From Fodinibacter sp963707895 (GTDB lineage Bacteria > Actinomycetota > Actinomycetes > Actinomycetales > Dermatophilaceae), in assembly GCA_963707895.1 (NCBI GenBank), contig CAVPRS010000002.1, positions 248,001 through 312,000 on the forward strand: a stretch of DNA of 64,000 nucleotides, in the 5' to 3' direction. The notes below the pieces were generated by a model. That model was not told the origin of the DNA. It saw only the letters and a program-made list of their open reading frames with translations, and did not search any database. The position numbers and the translations under genes are program-made. This document shows, one piece after another, positions 33,983 through 44,245 of this stretch. How positions within the stretch are numbered: position 1 is the first letter of the stretch; each line of letters starts with the position of its first letter.

Positions 33983-36613
33983 ATGACCGAGCACCTCTCC
34001 TCCCTTCGCGCTGCCTCCGTTCCGGACCGGCCGTCACTCGACGGCCTCGAGGACAAGTGGGCCGCGGTATGGCAGGAGGAGAACACCTACGCGTTCGACC
34101 GCGAGGCCGCGCTCGCCGGTCCGCGCGAGGCCGTCTTCTCGATCGACACCCCACCGCCGACGGCCTCCGGGTCGCTGCACATGGGCCACGTCTTCAGCTA
34201 CACGCACACCGACTGCATCGCGCGCTACAAGCGGATGGCGGGGTTCAACGTCTTCTACCCGATCGGCTGGGACGACAACGGCCTGCCCACCGAGAAGCGG
34301 GTCCAGAACTACTACGGCGTGCGCGGCGACGCGACCCTGCCCTACGACCCCGGGTTCGAGCCGCCGTCCCGCGGTGACGCCCGCAGCACCAAGGCGGCCG
34401 ACGAGACCCCGATCTCGCGGCAGAACTTCATCGAGCTGTGCGACGAGCTCACCGTCAAGGACGAGGAGGCCTTCGAGTCGCTCTTCCGCCGGATCGGGCA
34501 CAGCTACGACTGGTCGATCTCGTACCGCACCATCGACGACCACTCGCGCGCCACGGCCCAGCAGGCCTTCCTGCGCAACCTGGCCCGCGGCGAGGCCTAC
34601 CAGGCCGAGGCACCGGGCCTGTGGGACGTCACCTTCCAGACCGCGGTGGCACAGGCCGAGCTCGAGGCCCGCGACTACCCGGGTCACTACCACCGGGTCG
34701 CCTTCCACGGCCCGAACGGCCCGGTGCACATCGAGACGACGCGGCCCGAGCTGATCCCGAGCTGCGTGGCGCTGATCGCCCACCCCGACGACGAGCGCTA
34801 CCAGGGCCTGTTCGGACACACCGTCACCACACCGCTGTTCGGTGTCGAGGTGCCCGTGCTGGCCCACCCCGCCGCCGAGATCGACAAGGGCGCCGGCATC
34901 GCCATGTGCTGCACCTTCGGTGATCTCACCGACGTGCTGTGGTGGCGCGAGCTGCGCCTGCCGACCCGCTCCGTCATCACCAGGAGCGGGCGCCTGCAGG
35001 CCGAGGTGCCTGAGTGGCTGGCCGGCACCCCCGGCGAGGCCCTGTATGCCGAGGGGCTGGCCGGCAAGACCGCGTTCGGTGCGCGCGAGGCGGTCGTCAC
35101 GGCGCTGCGCGAGAGCGGCGACCTCGAGGGCGAGCCGACGCCCACCAAGCGGATGGCCAACTTCTACGAGCGCGGCGAGAAGCCACTCGAGATCGTCACC
35201 TCGCGGCAGTGGTACATCCGCAACGGCGGCCGTGACCCCGAGCTCAACGCCGCCCTGGTCGAGCGGGGCACCGAGATCGACTTCCACCCCTCGTTCATGC
35301 GCTCGCGCTACGCGAACTGGGTCGGTGGCCTCAACGGCGACTGGCTGGTCTCGCGCCAGCGCTTCTTCGGCGTGCCGATCCCGGTCTGGTACCCCGTCGA
35401 CGCCGACGGCGAGACCGACCACGACCACCCGATCGTGCCCACGGAGGCCGAGCTGCCCGTCGACCCGGCGGCCAACCCCCCGGCCGGCTACACCGAGGGC
35501 CAGCGCGGCGAGCCCGGTGGCTTCGTCGGCGACCCCGACATCTTCGACACCTGGGCCACCTCCTCGCTGACCCCGCAGATCGCCGGTGGGTGGCGCGGCA
35601 CCGACGGCCCCGAGCCGGACCCGTTGTTCGAGAAGGTCTTTCCGATGGATGCGCGCCACCAGGGGCACGACATCATCCGCACCTGGCTGTTCTCGACCGT
35701 GGTGCGCGCGCACTTCGAGCACGGCACCGTGCCGTGGGCCAACGCCGCGATCAGCGGCTGGATCCTCGACCCCGACCGCAAGAAGATGAGCAAGTCGCGT
35801 GGCAACGTCGTCACGCCGGAGGCGCTGCTCATGGAGCACAGCGCCGATGCCGTGCGCTACTGGGCCGCCAGCGGTCGCCTGGGCACCGACGCCGCCTACG
35901 ACACCGGGCAGATCAAGGTCGGCCGTCGGCTGGCGATCAAGGTGCTCAACGCGAGCAAGTTCGCGCTCTCCTTCGGTGACGTGGAGGGCGACCTCGCGGC
36001 GCAGGTGAGCGAGCCGATCGACCTGTCGCTGCTCGCCGGGCTGCGCGACGTCGTGGCCCGCGCCACCGCCGGCTTCGAGGCCTGGGACTTCACCCGCTCG
36101 CTCGAGGTCACCGAGCAGTGGTTCTGGGCGTTCTGCGACGACTACCTCGAGCTGGTCAAGGACCGCGCCTACGGCGCCCAGGGGGATGCCGCAGCCGCCA
36201 GTGCCCGTGCGACGCTGCGGATCTCGCTCGACGTCGTGCTCCGCCTGCTGGCCCCGGTGCTGCCCTACGTCACCGAGGAGGTCTGGTCGTGGACCCACGA
36301 CGGCTCGGTGCACCGCACCTCGTGGCCGACGTCCGACGAGGTGCCGTCCGGGGGTGACGCCGAGCTGCTCACCGCCGTGGGTGCCGCGCTGGCCGTCGTG
36401 CGCAAGGCCAAGTCCGAGGCCAAGGTCGGCATGCGCGCCGAGGTGCCCTCGATGACCCTCGTCGGGCCCCGGGCCTCCCTCGACCACGTGCGCGCGGCCG
36501 AGGCCGACCTGCGCGCGGCGGGCAAGCTGACCGGCATCCTCGACCTGGCGGAGGGCGACGAGGTCGCCGCCCGCGACATCGAGCTGGTGCCGGTGGCCAA
36601 ACCCACCGCCTGA
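33983..36613 (+). CDS. valS: valine--tRNA ligase, archaeal/rickettsial-type
   Basis: An 876-residue class I synthetase that charges tRNA-Val. HMGH (near residue 66, in SGSLHMGHVFSYTHTD) and RKKMSKSRGN (near 600) are the ATP-site motifs. The stretch NVFYPIGWDDNGLPTEKR differs from the usual bacterial form (which has an HAGIATQ-like sequence there) and matches the archaeal-type ValS known from Rickettsia and some actinobacteria. The ATG at 33983 is preferred because GGGAGG lies 9-10 bases upstream; the ATG at 33974 is too close to it. The long C-terminal coiled-coil arm of typical bacterial ValS is short here. Confidence 0.95.
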   Translation: MTEHLSSLRAASVPDRPSLDGLEDKWAAVWQEENTYAFDREAALAGPREAVFSIDTPPPTASGSLHMGHVFSYTHTDCIARYKRMAGFNVFYPIGWDDNGLPTEKRVQNYYGVRGDATLPYDPGFEPPSRGDARSTKAADETPISRQNFIELCDELTVKDEEAFESLFRRIGHSYDWSISYRTIDDHSRATAQQAFLRNLARGEAYQAEAPGLWDVTFQTAVAQAELEARDYPGHYHRVAFHGPNGPVHIETTRPELIPSCVALIAHPDDERYQGLFGHTVTTPLFGVEVPVLAHPAAEIDKGAGIAMCCTFGDLTDVLWWRELRLPTRSVITRSGRLQAEVPEWLAGTPGEALYAEGLAGKTAFGAREAVVTALRESGDLEGEPTPTKRMANFYERGEKPLEIVTSRQWYIRNGGRDPELNAALVERGTEIDFHPSFMRSRYANWVGGLNGDWLVSRQRFFGVPIPVWYPVDADGETDHDHPIVPTEAELPVDPAANPPAGYTEGQRGEPGGFVGDPDIFDTWATSSLTPQIAGGWRGTDGPEPDPLFEKVFPMDARHQGHDIIRTWLFSTVVRAHFEHGTVPWANAAISGWILDPDRKKMSKSRGNVVTPEALLMEHSADAVRYWAASGRLGTDAAYDTGQIKVGRRLAIKVLNASKFALSFGDVEGDLAAQVSEPIDLSLLAGLRDVVARATAGFEAWDFTRSLEVTEQWFWAFCDDYLELVKDRAYGAQGDAAAASARATLRISLDVVLRLLAPVLPYVTEEVWSWTHDGSVHRTSWPTSDEVPSGGDAELLTAVGAALAVVRKAKSEAKVGMRAEVPSMTLVGPRASLDHVRAAEADLRAAGKLTGILDLAEGDEVAARDIELVPVAKPTA

Positions 36614-36642
36614 GGCCGACCCGCCCCAGAGGCACGAGCGGG

Positions 36643-37314
36643 TCAGGCCGGCGCGGCGCCGAGGTCGGGGGCGTAGGCGCGAGAGCGCACCGTGCGCAAC
36701 CCGGTGGGACGCACGGCAACCCACGGCACGTCCCAGCCACTGAGGCCGAGCCGGCGCTCGACGACGGTGTCGCGGCGCAGGTGGTCGACGCGGCCGGTCG
36801 CGGGGTCGTAGACGTCGAGCATCCGGTCGCCGTCGCCCGGAAGCACGAGCACCACGTGCCGGGGGCTGAGGGCGTTGCCGACGTAGAGCAGGGCCGGCTC
36901 ACCCTCGGCGACGACGTCGACGAGGGTGTCGAACGAGGCCACGAGGTCGGCCTCGCCGTCGCCACGCAGCACGTCGAGCGTGTACAGCGTCCCGATCCGG
37001 GCCGCGCCGTACTCGAGCTCGTGCAGGGCACCCCACGGCGGCGTGCCGAGCCGGCGCGGCCAGGGCAGGTTGGGGCGGTGGCCGCCGCCGAACAGGCTGT
37101 TGGTGCGGACCATCACGACCCGCTCGTAGGCGGCGAACCGCTCGGCCTCGGTGGCCCCCCGTGGGGAGCCCGGCGGGTTCGGCAGGCCCGTGCGCACCCA
37201 CGACGCGAAGAGCGGGTCGACGAGCATCCGGGCCACGGTCAGGCACGCAGAACCGCAGGTCACCGGAGACTGCTGCACCGGACCGGTGTCGCCGGCACGG
37301 AGTCGGTACGCCAT
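36643..37314 (-). CDS. C39-like papain-fold cysteine peptidase or homologue
   Basis: A 223-residue soluble protein. The N-terminal motif QQSPVTCGSACL with Cys near residue 19 is like the Cys box of C39 peptidases. RHVVLVLP (His) and VYDPATGRV (Asp) supply the other two members of a Cys-His-Asp triad. No signal peptide or ABC transporter is nearby, so export-linked bacteriocin processing is unlikely. The ATG at 37314 is followed by a plausible mature N-terminus; upstream in-frame sequence is doubtful. It is divergent from the DUF4129/MoxR operon. Activity is not proven. Confidence 0.68.
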   Translation of the reverse strand: MAYRLRAGDTGPVQQSPVTCGSACLTVARMLVDPLFASWVRTGLPNPPGSPRGATEAERFAAYERVVMVRTNSLFGGGHRPNLPWPRRLGTPPWGALHELEYGAARIGTLYTLDVLRGDGEADLVASFDTLVDVVAEGEPALLYVGNALSPRHVVLVLPGDGDRMLDVYDPATGRVDHLRRDTVVERRLGLSGWDVPWVAVRPTGLRTVRSRAYAPDLGAAPA

Positions 37315-37378
37315 CACGCCCCAATCGTTACCGCCTGAACCCTCCCGGCGCCACCACCGGTCTGGTTGGGTGAGTCCC

Positions 37379-38119
37379 GTGGCCAGCCGACCGTCCGTCG
37401 CCAACGCCCTGGGCCGACCACCCTACGTGGCCGCCCTCGGCGTGCTCACCCTGCTCGCCATCGTCTGGGCCGCGGCGGCCCCACGACCGCCCAAGGTCAT
37501 CCCGGGGCTGCACAGCGACGAGATCCTCGAGCAGCAGGCCCCGGCCGACGGGTTCCAGGTCTACTTCCCCGAGGTGCCGGTGCACCGGGTGCCCGGCCCG
37601 TGGGAGCAGGTCAGCGACGGCGTGGCCCTGGTGCTCGGCTGGGCCACGATCGGCGTGCTCGTGCTCGGCGCCGCCTTCTGCCTCTTCGTGATGGTTCGGG
37701 CGTGGCTGGCCGGTCGCGAGTCGCGCCAGCCGCAGGTCGACGACGCCGCCGACCTCGACCTCGAGGCGCTCGCCGCGGCCGTGAGCGCCGACGCACCGGG
37801 ACGCCTCGACGCCCTGTCGGCCGGCACGCCGGCCGAGGGCATCATCGCCGCGTGGACCCGGCTCGAGGCGACGCTGTACGCCGCCGGGGTGTCGCTGCCC
37901 GTGTCGCGGACCTCGACCGAGGTCAGCCTCGACGTGCTGCGCCGCTACTCCGTCGACCAGGCCGCCCTGCAGACCCTGGCCGACCTCTACCGCGAGGCAC
38001 GCTGGTCCCGGCACGCCCTGACCGAGGACGACCGCGACCGGGCGTTCGCCTCCTACCGCGCGCTCGACACGGCGATGCACGCCGGCGCTCCGCAGTCCGG
38101 CCGGAGGCCCCGTGGCTGA
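37379..38119 (+). CDS. DUF4129 domain membrane protein
   Basis: A 246-residue protein. Two membrane helices (about residues 13-33 and 80-110) surround an extracellular loop, and a cytoplasmic C-terminal DUF4129 segment follows (SVDQAALQTLADLYREARWSRHALTEDDRDRA), a pattern found beside MoxR ATPases and transglutaminase-like proteins. I chose the GTG at 37379; another GTG at 37370 would add three residues. It starts a five-gene operon with the genes at 38112, 38564, 39526 and 40875. Confidence 0.8.
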   Translation: MASRPSVANALGRPPYVAALGVLTLLAIVWAAAAPRPPKVIPGLHSDEILEQQAPADGFQVYFPEVPVHRVPGPWEQVSDGVALVLGWATIGVLVLGAAFCLFVMVRAWLAGRESRQPQVDDAADLDLEALAAAVSADAPGRLDALSAGTPAEGIIAAWTRLEATLYAAGVSLPVSRTSTEVSLDVLRRYSVDQAALQTLADLYREARWSRHALTEDDRDRAFASYRALDTAMHAGAPQSGRRPRG

Positions 38120-38567
38120 GGCCCAACGACGAGCCACCTGGCCCCTGTTCCTCGCCGGCGGGGGCCTCGTCGTGCTCGTGCTGCTGTCGCTGGCCCGCGG
38201 CCCGGTCGCCCTGCTGGCAGCGGCCTCGGTGGCCGTGCTGGCCGGCGTCGTGCTCGCCATCCCTCCCCTGCTCAAGCACGACGGCATCGACTGGGACTGG
38301 CTGCCCGGCCAGGCCGCCGACGTGCCGCCTGAGCCCGGGATCGCCAACCTGCAGCGCCTGCTGGCCCCGTCCTCGGGTGACACCGCCGCACCCGAGCGGC
38401 TGCAGCAGCTGGTGCGCGCCATCGCCGACGACCGCGCGGGGCACGGCGGCTACGGCGGCGGGCGGCTCGCGACCTACCTCGAACGTCCACCCCGCACCCT
38501 CGACCTCGCCGAGGCCGAGACCCTCATCGCAGAGCTCGAAGCCCTACCGATCCAGGAGACGCCGTGA
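38112..38567 (+). CDS. small membrane protein of the MoxR operon
   Basis: A 151-residue protein with two N-terminal membrane helices (residues about 10-30 and 32-52) and a cytoplasmic part of about 100 residues. No domain is recognised. It overlaps the DUF4129 gene by eight bases and the MoxR gene by four, so it is translated with them. Similar small proteins fill this slot in actinobacterial DUF4129/MoxR/DUF58 operons, suggesting an adaptor role. Confidence 0.72.
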   Translation: MAEAQRRATWPLFLAGGGLVVLVLLSLARGPVALLAAASVAVLAGVVLAIPPLLKHDGIDWDWLPGQAADVPPEPGIANLQRLLAPSSGDTAAPERLQQLVRAIADDRAGHGGYGGGRLATYLERPPRTLDLAEAETLIAELEALPIQETP

Positions 38568-39529
38568 CCGACATCCCCAACGCCCACCGCCGCGCCACGG
38601 CCGTGCTCGACGAGGTCGACACGGTCATCGTCGGCAAGCGAGCCGCCACCGAGGTCGTGCTCGCCGGCGTGCTGGCCGGGGGCCACGTGCTCATGGAGGA
38701 CTTCCCGGGGCTCGGCAAGACCCTCGCCGCGCGCACCTTCGCCCAGGCCCTCGGGCTGGACTTCACCCGGGCCCAGTTCACCCCCGACCTGCTGCCGGCC
38801 GACCTCACCGGGTCCTTCGTCTACGACCAGGGCCGTGGCGAGTTCGAGTTCCGCAAGGGCCCGGTGTTCACCGGCTTCCTCCTCGCCGACGAGATCAACC
38901 GCACCCCGCCGAAGACCCAGGCGGCCCTGCTCGAGGCGATGCAGGAGCACCAGGTCACCGTCGAGGGCCAGACCTTCCCGCTCCCCCAGCCCTTCCACGT
39001 GCTCGCGACCGCCAACCCGGTGGAGTACGAGGGCACCTACCCGCTGCCGGAGGCCCAGCTCGACCGCTTCCTCGTGCGGGTGGCGTTCGGCTACCCCGAC
39101 GCCGCGGGCGAGTGGGAGGTGCTCAGCCGCCGGATGGCGCGGCGCCAGGAGGACCAGCAGGTGCGCCGGGTCGTCGACGCCGACGAGCTGCTCGACCTGC
39201 AGGCCACGATGGAGGACGTCACCGTCTCACCCGAGGTCGGCCGCTACTGCGTGGCACTGACCCGGGCCACGCGCGACCACGAGCACTCGCTGATGGGGGC
39301 CTCGCCGCGTGGCTCGCTGGCCCTGATGCTGGTCGGCCGCGCGTATGCCGTCATCCGCGGTCGTGACTACGTGACCCCCGACGACGTCAAGGCGATCGCA
39401 CCCGCCGTGCTCGAGCACCGGGTGGTCGTACGACCCGAGCTGTGGATGAGCGAGATCTCGTCGCGCAGCATCGTCGCCGACCTGCTTCGCACCGTGCCGA
39501 CGCCGCGCACCGGGACGCGCCCGTCGTGA
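38564..39529 (+). CDS. MoxR-family AAA+ ATPase
   Basis: A 321-residue AAA+ ATPase of the MoxR group, which help assemble or activate proteins with von Willebrand or DUF58 domains. Walker A is EDFPGLGKTLAAR (near residue 47), Walker B FLLADEINRTPPKTQAAL (near 108), sensor 1 LATANPVEYEGTYPLPEAQLDR (around 150) and an Arg finger region follows. The C-terminal lid domain has HSLMGASPRG. Both ends overlap neighbours by four bases. The client is probably the DUF58 protein encoded next. Confidence 0.94.
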   Translation: MTDIPNAHRRATAVLDEVDTVIVGKRAATEVVLAGVLAGGHVLMEDFPGLGKTLAARTFAQALGLDFTRAQFTPDLLPADLTGSFVYDQGRGEFEFRKGPVFTGFLLADEINRTPPKTQAALLEAMQEHQVTVEGQTFPLPQPFHVLATANPVEYEGTYPLPEAQLDRFLVRVAFGYPDAAGEWEVLSRRMARRQEDQQVRRVVDADELLDLQATMEDVTVSPEVGRYCVALTRATRDHEHSLMGASPRGSLALMLVGRAYAVIRGRDYVTPDDVKAIAPAVLEHRVVVRPELWMSEISSRSIVADLLRTVPTPRTGTRPS

Positions 39530-40878
39530 CCACCGCCTGGCGACCCACCCGGGCCCTCGGGCGCGCCACGGCGGTCGGGGTCGTGATGCTGATCGCGGCC
39601 GCGGTGGGTGGCCGCGGTGACCTCGCCGTGCTCGGCGTCCCGCTCGTGGCCCTCGTCGTGTGGGCGCTCGTCACCCGTCCGGTGGCCGCCCCGGCCGTGT
39701 CGAGCCGGGTCAGCGCCGAGGTGGCCAACGAGGGCGACACGCTGACCTGGCGGGTGGACGTGGGGCGCGTGCCCGGCCTGCGCGACGTCGTCGGCCACCT
39801 GCCCGGGGACCGGTGGACCACGACGACCCCTGCGCACGGCCACGTCGCGGCTGCCGCGTCAGGGCCTGCCGGCGCCCTCACCGTGCCGCTGGCGGTGCAG
39901 GCGCGCACTGACCGCTGGGGTGTGCGGCGACTCGGTCCAGCTCAGGTGGGCGCGTTCGGTGACTTCGCCGCCTTCGCGTGGACCTGGCCGGTGCAGCGGA
40001 CCCAGAGCGTCGCGACCATCCCCACACCGGGTCTGTTCACGTCCCGCGCCGCGCTGCCCCACCCCGTGGGCCTGGTCGGCCAGCACCGCAGCTCGCGGGT
40101 CGGCGGGGGCACCGAGCTCGCCGAGGTGCGGCAGTTCCGCACGGGTGACCGGCTGCGCCGCATCCACTGGCCCGTGTCGCTGCGCACCGGGACGCTGCAC
40201 GTGACCACGACCTACGCCGACCAGGATGCCGAGGTGCGCCTCGTCGTCGACGCGATCCGCGACCTCGGCGAGCGTGACCTGTCGGTGGGCCGCCGATCCA
40301 GCCTCGACGTGGCCGTCGAGGCCGCCGGTGCCGTGGCGGCGCACTACCTCACCACCGGCGACCGGGTCGGCCTGTCGGTGCTCGGCGGGGCCGGCATGGT
40401 CGAGGTCCCCGCCGTCGGCGGCCACCACCAGCTGGCCCGGCTCCTGCTCGGGCTCGGTCGTGCCGAGCCGAGCCGGGGAACGGTCGGTGAGGAGCGCGCG
40501 CTGCGGGCCCAGCTGCGGCGCAGCATCCCGCCGGGCGCCTTCGTCGTGCTGCTGTCGGCGCTGGTCTCGGCCGAGCCGCTCGCCCACGCCGTGCGGCTGG
40601 CCCGCAGCGGTCACGCTGTCGTCGTCGTCGACACCCTCCCGGCGGAGCTGCGTGCCGCCGAGGCGAGCGACGACGCGATGCAGTCGGTCACGGGCATCGA
40701 GGACGCCCGCCTGGCCCGGCTCGTCTGGCGGCTTCGGCTGCTCGACCGCGAGCGCGAGGCCCGCCGGTGCGCCGAGGCCGGGGTGCCGGTCATCGCCTGG
40801 CGCGGCCCCGGGTCGCTCGACACCGTGCTGCGACAGGCCTCCCGCCGCTCGCGTGCTCCCCGGGTGGGTGCCCGGTGA
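39526..40878 (+). CDS. DUF58 domain protein
   Basis: A 450-residue protein. Two N-terminal membrane helices (about residues 15-50) lead into an extracytoplasmic-type beta region and a C-terminal DUF58 domain with the motif EVRQFRTGDRLRRIHWPVSLRTG, typical of the family that pairs with MoxR ATPases. It starts at a GTG that overlaps the moxR stop (GTGA). The family resembles von Willebrand factor A domains and may be a metal-dependent partner of the MoxR ATPase. The function in this operon is unknown. Confidence 0.9.
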   Translation: MTTAWRPTRALGRATAVGVVMLIAAAVGGRGDLAVLGVPLVALVVWALVTRPVAAPAVSSRVSAEVANEGDTLTWRVDVGRVPGLRDVVGHLPGDRWTTTTPAHGHVAAAASGPAGALTVPLAVQARTDRWGVRRLGPAQVGAFGDFAAFAWTWPVQRTQSVATIPTPGLFTSRAALPHPVGLVGQHRSSRVGGGTELAEVRQFRTGDRLRRIHWPVSLRTGTLHVTTTYADQDAEVRLVVDAIRDLGERDLSVGRRSSLDVAVEAAGAVAAHYLTTGDRVGLSVLGGAGMVEVPAVGGHHQLARLLLGLGRAEPSRGTVGEERALRAQLRRSIPPGAFVVLLSALVSAEPLAHAVRLARSGHAVVVVDTLPAELRAAEASDDAMQSVTGIEDARLARLVWRLRLLDREREARRCAEAGVPVIAWRGPGSLDTVLRQASRRSRAPRVGAR

Positions 40879-41393
40879 TCCGCAACCGCACCTGGCGTCG
40901 AGCCCTCGTCGCGACCGTGCTCGGCGCCGACCTCGTGCTGGTGCTCGTGGCCGGTGCGCACCTGCCCGGCTTCGTGCCGTTCGCCGTCGGTGCGCTGCTC
41001 GTCGGCACGCTGTGGGCGCTGGCCCGGCCCGGTGGCTGGGGTCCCTTCGCCCTGATCGTGATCCAGGTGCTCACGGTGGCCGTTCCCGGCGGGGTGCCCA
41101 CCTCGCTCACCGACTGGGCGATGGCCGCGGCGGCCGGGTCGGCCGTCATCCTGAGCCACCTCGCGCTCACCCTCCTGGCGTCGTGGCCGGCCCGGGCCGA
41201 CCTGCCCCGGGCCTCGGCGTTGCGCTGGGGTGCACAGGCCGCCGCCCTGGTGTGGACGGCCATCGGGGCCGCCCTGCTCGGGGCGCTGGCCAGCGGCACG
41301 CCGTTGGGCTGGGCCCCCTGGCTGGGCGCGGTCGCGCTGGGCCTGATGGCGGGGACGATCTGGCAGGTGCGGGCCAACACCCGCAGGAGCTAG
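40875..41393 (+). CDS. four-helix membrane protein, MoxR operon tail
   Basis: A 172-residue protein with about five hydrophobic helices and almost no soluble part. The GTG at 40875 overlaps the DUF58 stop (GTGA). No domain is recognised. It ends four bases before the convergent clpX stop, so no terminator fits in between. Confidence 0.7.
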   Translation: MIRNRTWRRALVATVLGADLVLVLVAGAHLPGFVPFAVGALLVGTLWALARPGGWGPFALIVIQVLTVAVPGGVPTSLTDWAMAAAAGSAVILSHLALTLLASWPARADLPRASALRWGAQAAALVWTAIGAALLGALASGTPLGWAPWLGAVALGLMAGTIWQVRANTRRS

Positions 41394-41396
41394 GTC

Positions 41397-42686
<1,290 letters not shown>

Positions 42687-42921
42687 GGATGCACCTTCCC
42701 TCGGCTGACGACAACGTGCCCGACGCTACCTGCAGGCACGGGTCACCGCACCCATTGAAGCGCCAGGGCGCCGGGCGCGTCGCCTCGTTCCGCTCAGAGC
42801 GCAACGCCTCGGGCCTGGGGGTGAATGGTCAGATCGGGTGGTTCCGGTCGGGCACGGCCGGGGGTCACCATGAAAGATGCTGCCGGTCACCCGGCCGGCG
42901 CCACCGGGAGGAGACCAACGC

Positions 42922-43497
42922 ATGACACGCCTGTCAACACGGCTCGCAGCAACCACCGTCGCCGGGGTGGCCGCCGTCGCCCTCGCCGCACCGTCCGCCA
43001 ACGCCGTGGTCTTCGACCACTTCAGGTTCTCCTTCACCCAGCAGGAGACGTTCGACGACTGCGGGTTCCCGATCGTCGACGACCAGACCGGCTCGGGCAA
43101 CACCGTGACCCGCACCGTCAAGGACACCCAGACGCTGTTCTTCGCCTCGGTCACCTTCCACTCCGAAGAGGTCCTCACCAACCCGGAGAACGGCAAGTGG
43201 TTCCGGGTCACCTCCAACGAGATCACCAAGGAGGGTGGCCCCGTCACGCAGGTCGCCCCCGGCGTCTACACCTACACGATCCGCGAGAACGGCACCCCCA
43301 TCACGATCTGGGACTCCTCCGGCCACAAGGTCGTGGCCGACCACGGCTCGATCCGGTCGTCGATCACCTTCGACACCGGCGGGGACGACGTCCCGGGAGG
43401 GACCGAGGTGGAGTCGCACATCGTCAGCGTGAGCGGCCCACACCCCCTGCTGGACGATGCCCTGTTCTGCCAGGTCGCGAGCGACCTGATCGGCTGA
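42922..43497 (+). CDS. secreted protein of unknown function
   Basis: A 191-residue secreted protein. GGGAGGAG precedes the ATG at 42922, and a signal peptide (TTVAGVAAVALAAPSANA) ends near residue 29. The mature part is rich in Thr, Asp and beta structure, with Cys in FDDCGFP and in LFCQVA that could form one disulfide. I do not recognise the family. It lies inside the clp cluster on the opposite strand, convergent with clpP2, with a strong shared terminator after it. Confidence 0.75.
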   Translation: MTRLSTRLAATTVAGVAAVALAAPSANAVVFDHFRFSFTQQETFDDCGFPIVDDQTGSGNTVTRTVKDTQTLFFASVTFHSEEVLTNPENGKWFRVTSNEITKEGGPVTQVAPGVYTYTIRENGTPITIWDSSGHKVVADHGSIRSSITFDTGGDDVPGGTEVESHIVSVSGPHPLLDDALFCQVASDLIG

Positions 43498-43513
43498 CTC
43501 GCCCACCCCACGA

Positions 43514-43550
43514 CGGATGCCGCCCGCTCTCGGTGAGCGGGCGGCATCCG
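43514..43550. terminator. bidirectional terminator between secreted protein and clpP2
   Basis: A perfect 16-bp stem, CGGATGCCGCCCGCTC paired with its complement at 43535-43550, and a 5-base loop. It sits between two convergent genes and so can stop transcription from both. There is no strong U-tract, as usual in GC-rich genomes. Confidence 0.85.
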
Positions 43551-43571
43551 GTGCGTCGTCGGGAGGGACCC

Positions 43572-44216
43572 TCAGACGGTGTTCTTGCGCGAGGCGAGGA
43601 CCTCGTCGATCAGGCCGTACTCCTTGGCCGCCGCGGCGGACAGGATCTTGTCGCGCTCGATGTCCTTGCGGACCAGCTCGACGTCGCGCCCCGAGTGGTG
43701 CGCGATGGTGTCCTCGAGCCACCCGCGCATCCGGATGATCTCGTTGGCGTGGATCTCGAGGTCGGAGGCCATGCCGCCGGTGCCCTCGATCGCCGGCTGG
43801 TGGATGAGCACGCGGCTGTTCGGCAGGGCGAACCGCTTTCCCTTGGCGCCGGCACCGAGCAGCACGGCCGCGGCCGAGGCCGCCTGCCCGATGACGAAGG
43901 TCTGCACGTCGGGGCGGATGTACTGCATCGTGTCGTAGATCGCCGTCATCGCCGTGAACGAGCCACCGGGGCTGTTGATGTACATCAGGATGTCGCGGTC
44001 GGGGTCCTGCGACTCCAGGACGATGAGCTGGGCGATGACGTCGTCGGCGGAGGCGTCGTCGACCTGCACCCCGAGGAAGATGATGCGGTCCTCGAAGAGC
44101 TTGGTGTAGGGGTCGAGGCGCTTCATGCCGTACGAGGTGCGCTCCTCGAACTGGGGCAGGATGTAGCGGCTGGACGGGCCGGGCACGTGCAGGCGGCTGG
44201 TCAGGTCTGAGTTCAT
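43572..44216 (-). CDS. clpP2: ATP-dependent Clp protease proteolytic subunit ClpP2
   Basis: A 214-residue serine protease subunit. The catalytic Ser is in GQAASAAAVLL (near residue 110), His in VLIHQPAIEG and Asp in the later KDIERDKILSA region. ILPQFEERTSYG at the N-terminus and FLGVQVDDASADDVI match the ClpP2 type of actinobacteria, which forms mixed rings with ClpP1. I chose the ATG at 44216 because GAGAG is correctly spaced; the ATG at 44222 is an alternative. It follows clpP1 by 29 bases. Confidence 0.95.
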   Translation of the reverse strand: MNSDLTSRLHVPGPSSRYILPQFEERTSYGMKRLDPYTKLFEDRIIFLGVQVDDASADDVIAQLIVLESQDPDRDILMYINSPGGSFTAMTAIYDTMQYIRPDVQTFVIGQAASAAAVLLGAGAKGKRFALPNSRVLIHQPAIEGTGGMASDLEIHANEIIRMRGWLEDTIAHHSGRDVELVRKDIERDKILSAAAAKEYGLIDEVLASRKNTV

Positions 44217-44245
44217 GTTCATCTCTCGGGTCGTCTCGGCCGTGG

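Noticed and set aside
34034..36724. Long minus-strand open frame opposite valS
   Set aside because: Low-complexity translation and no recognised motif; shadow of valS.
42687..42921. Possible small gene between clpX and the secreted protein
   Set aside because: Only short frames without a ribosome-binding site; treated as promoter region for the two divergent genes.
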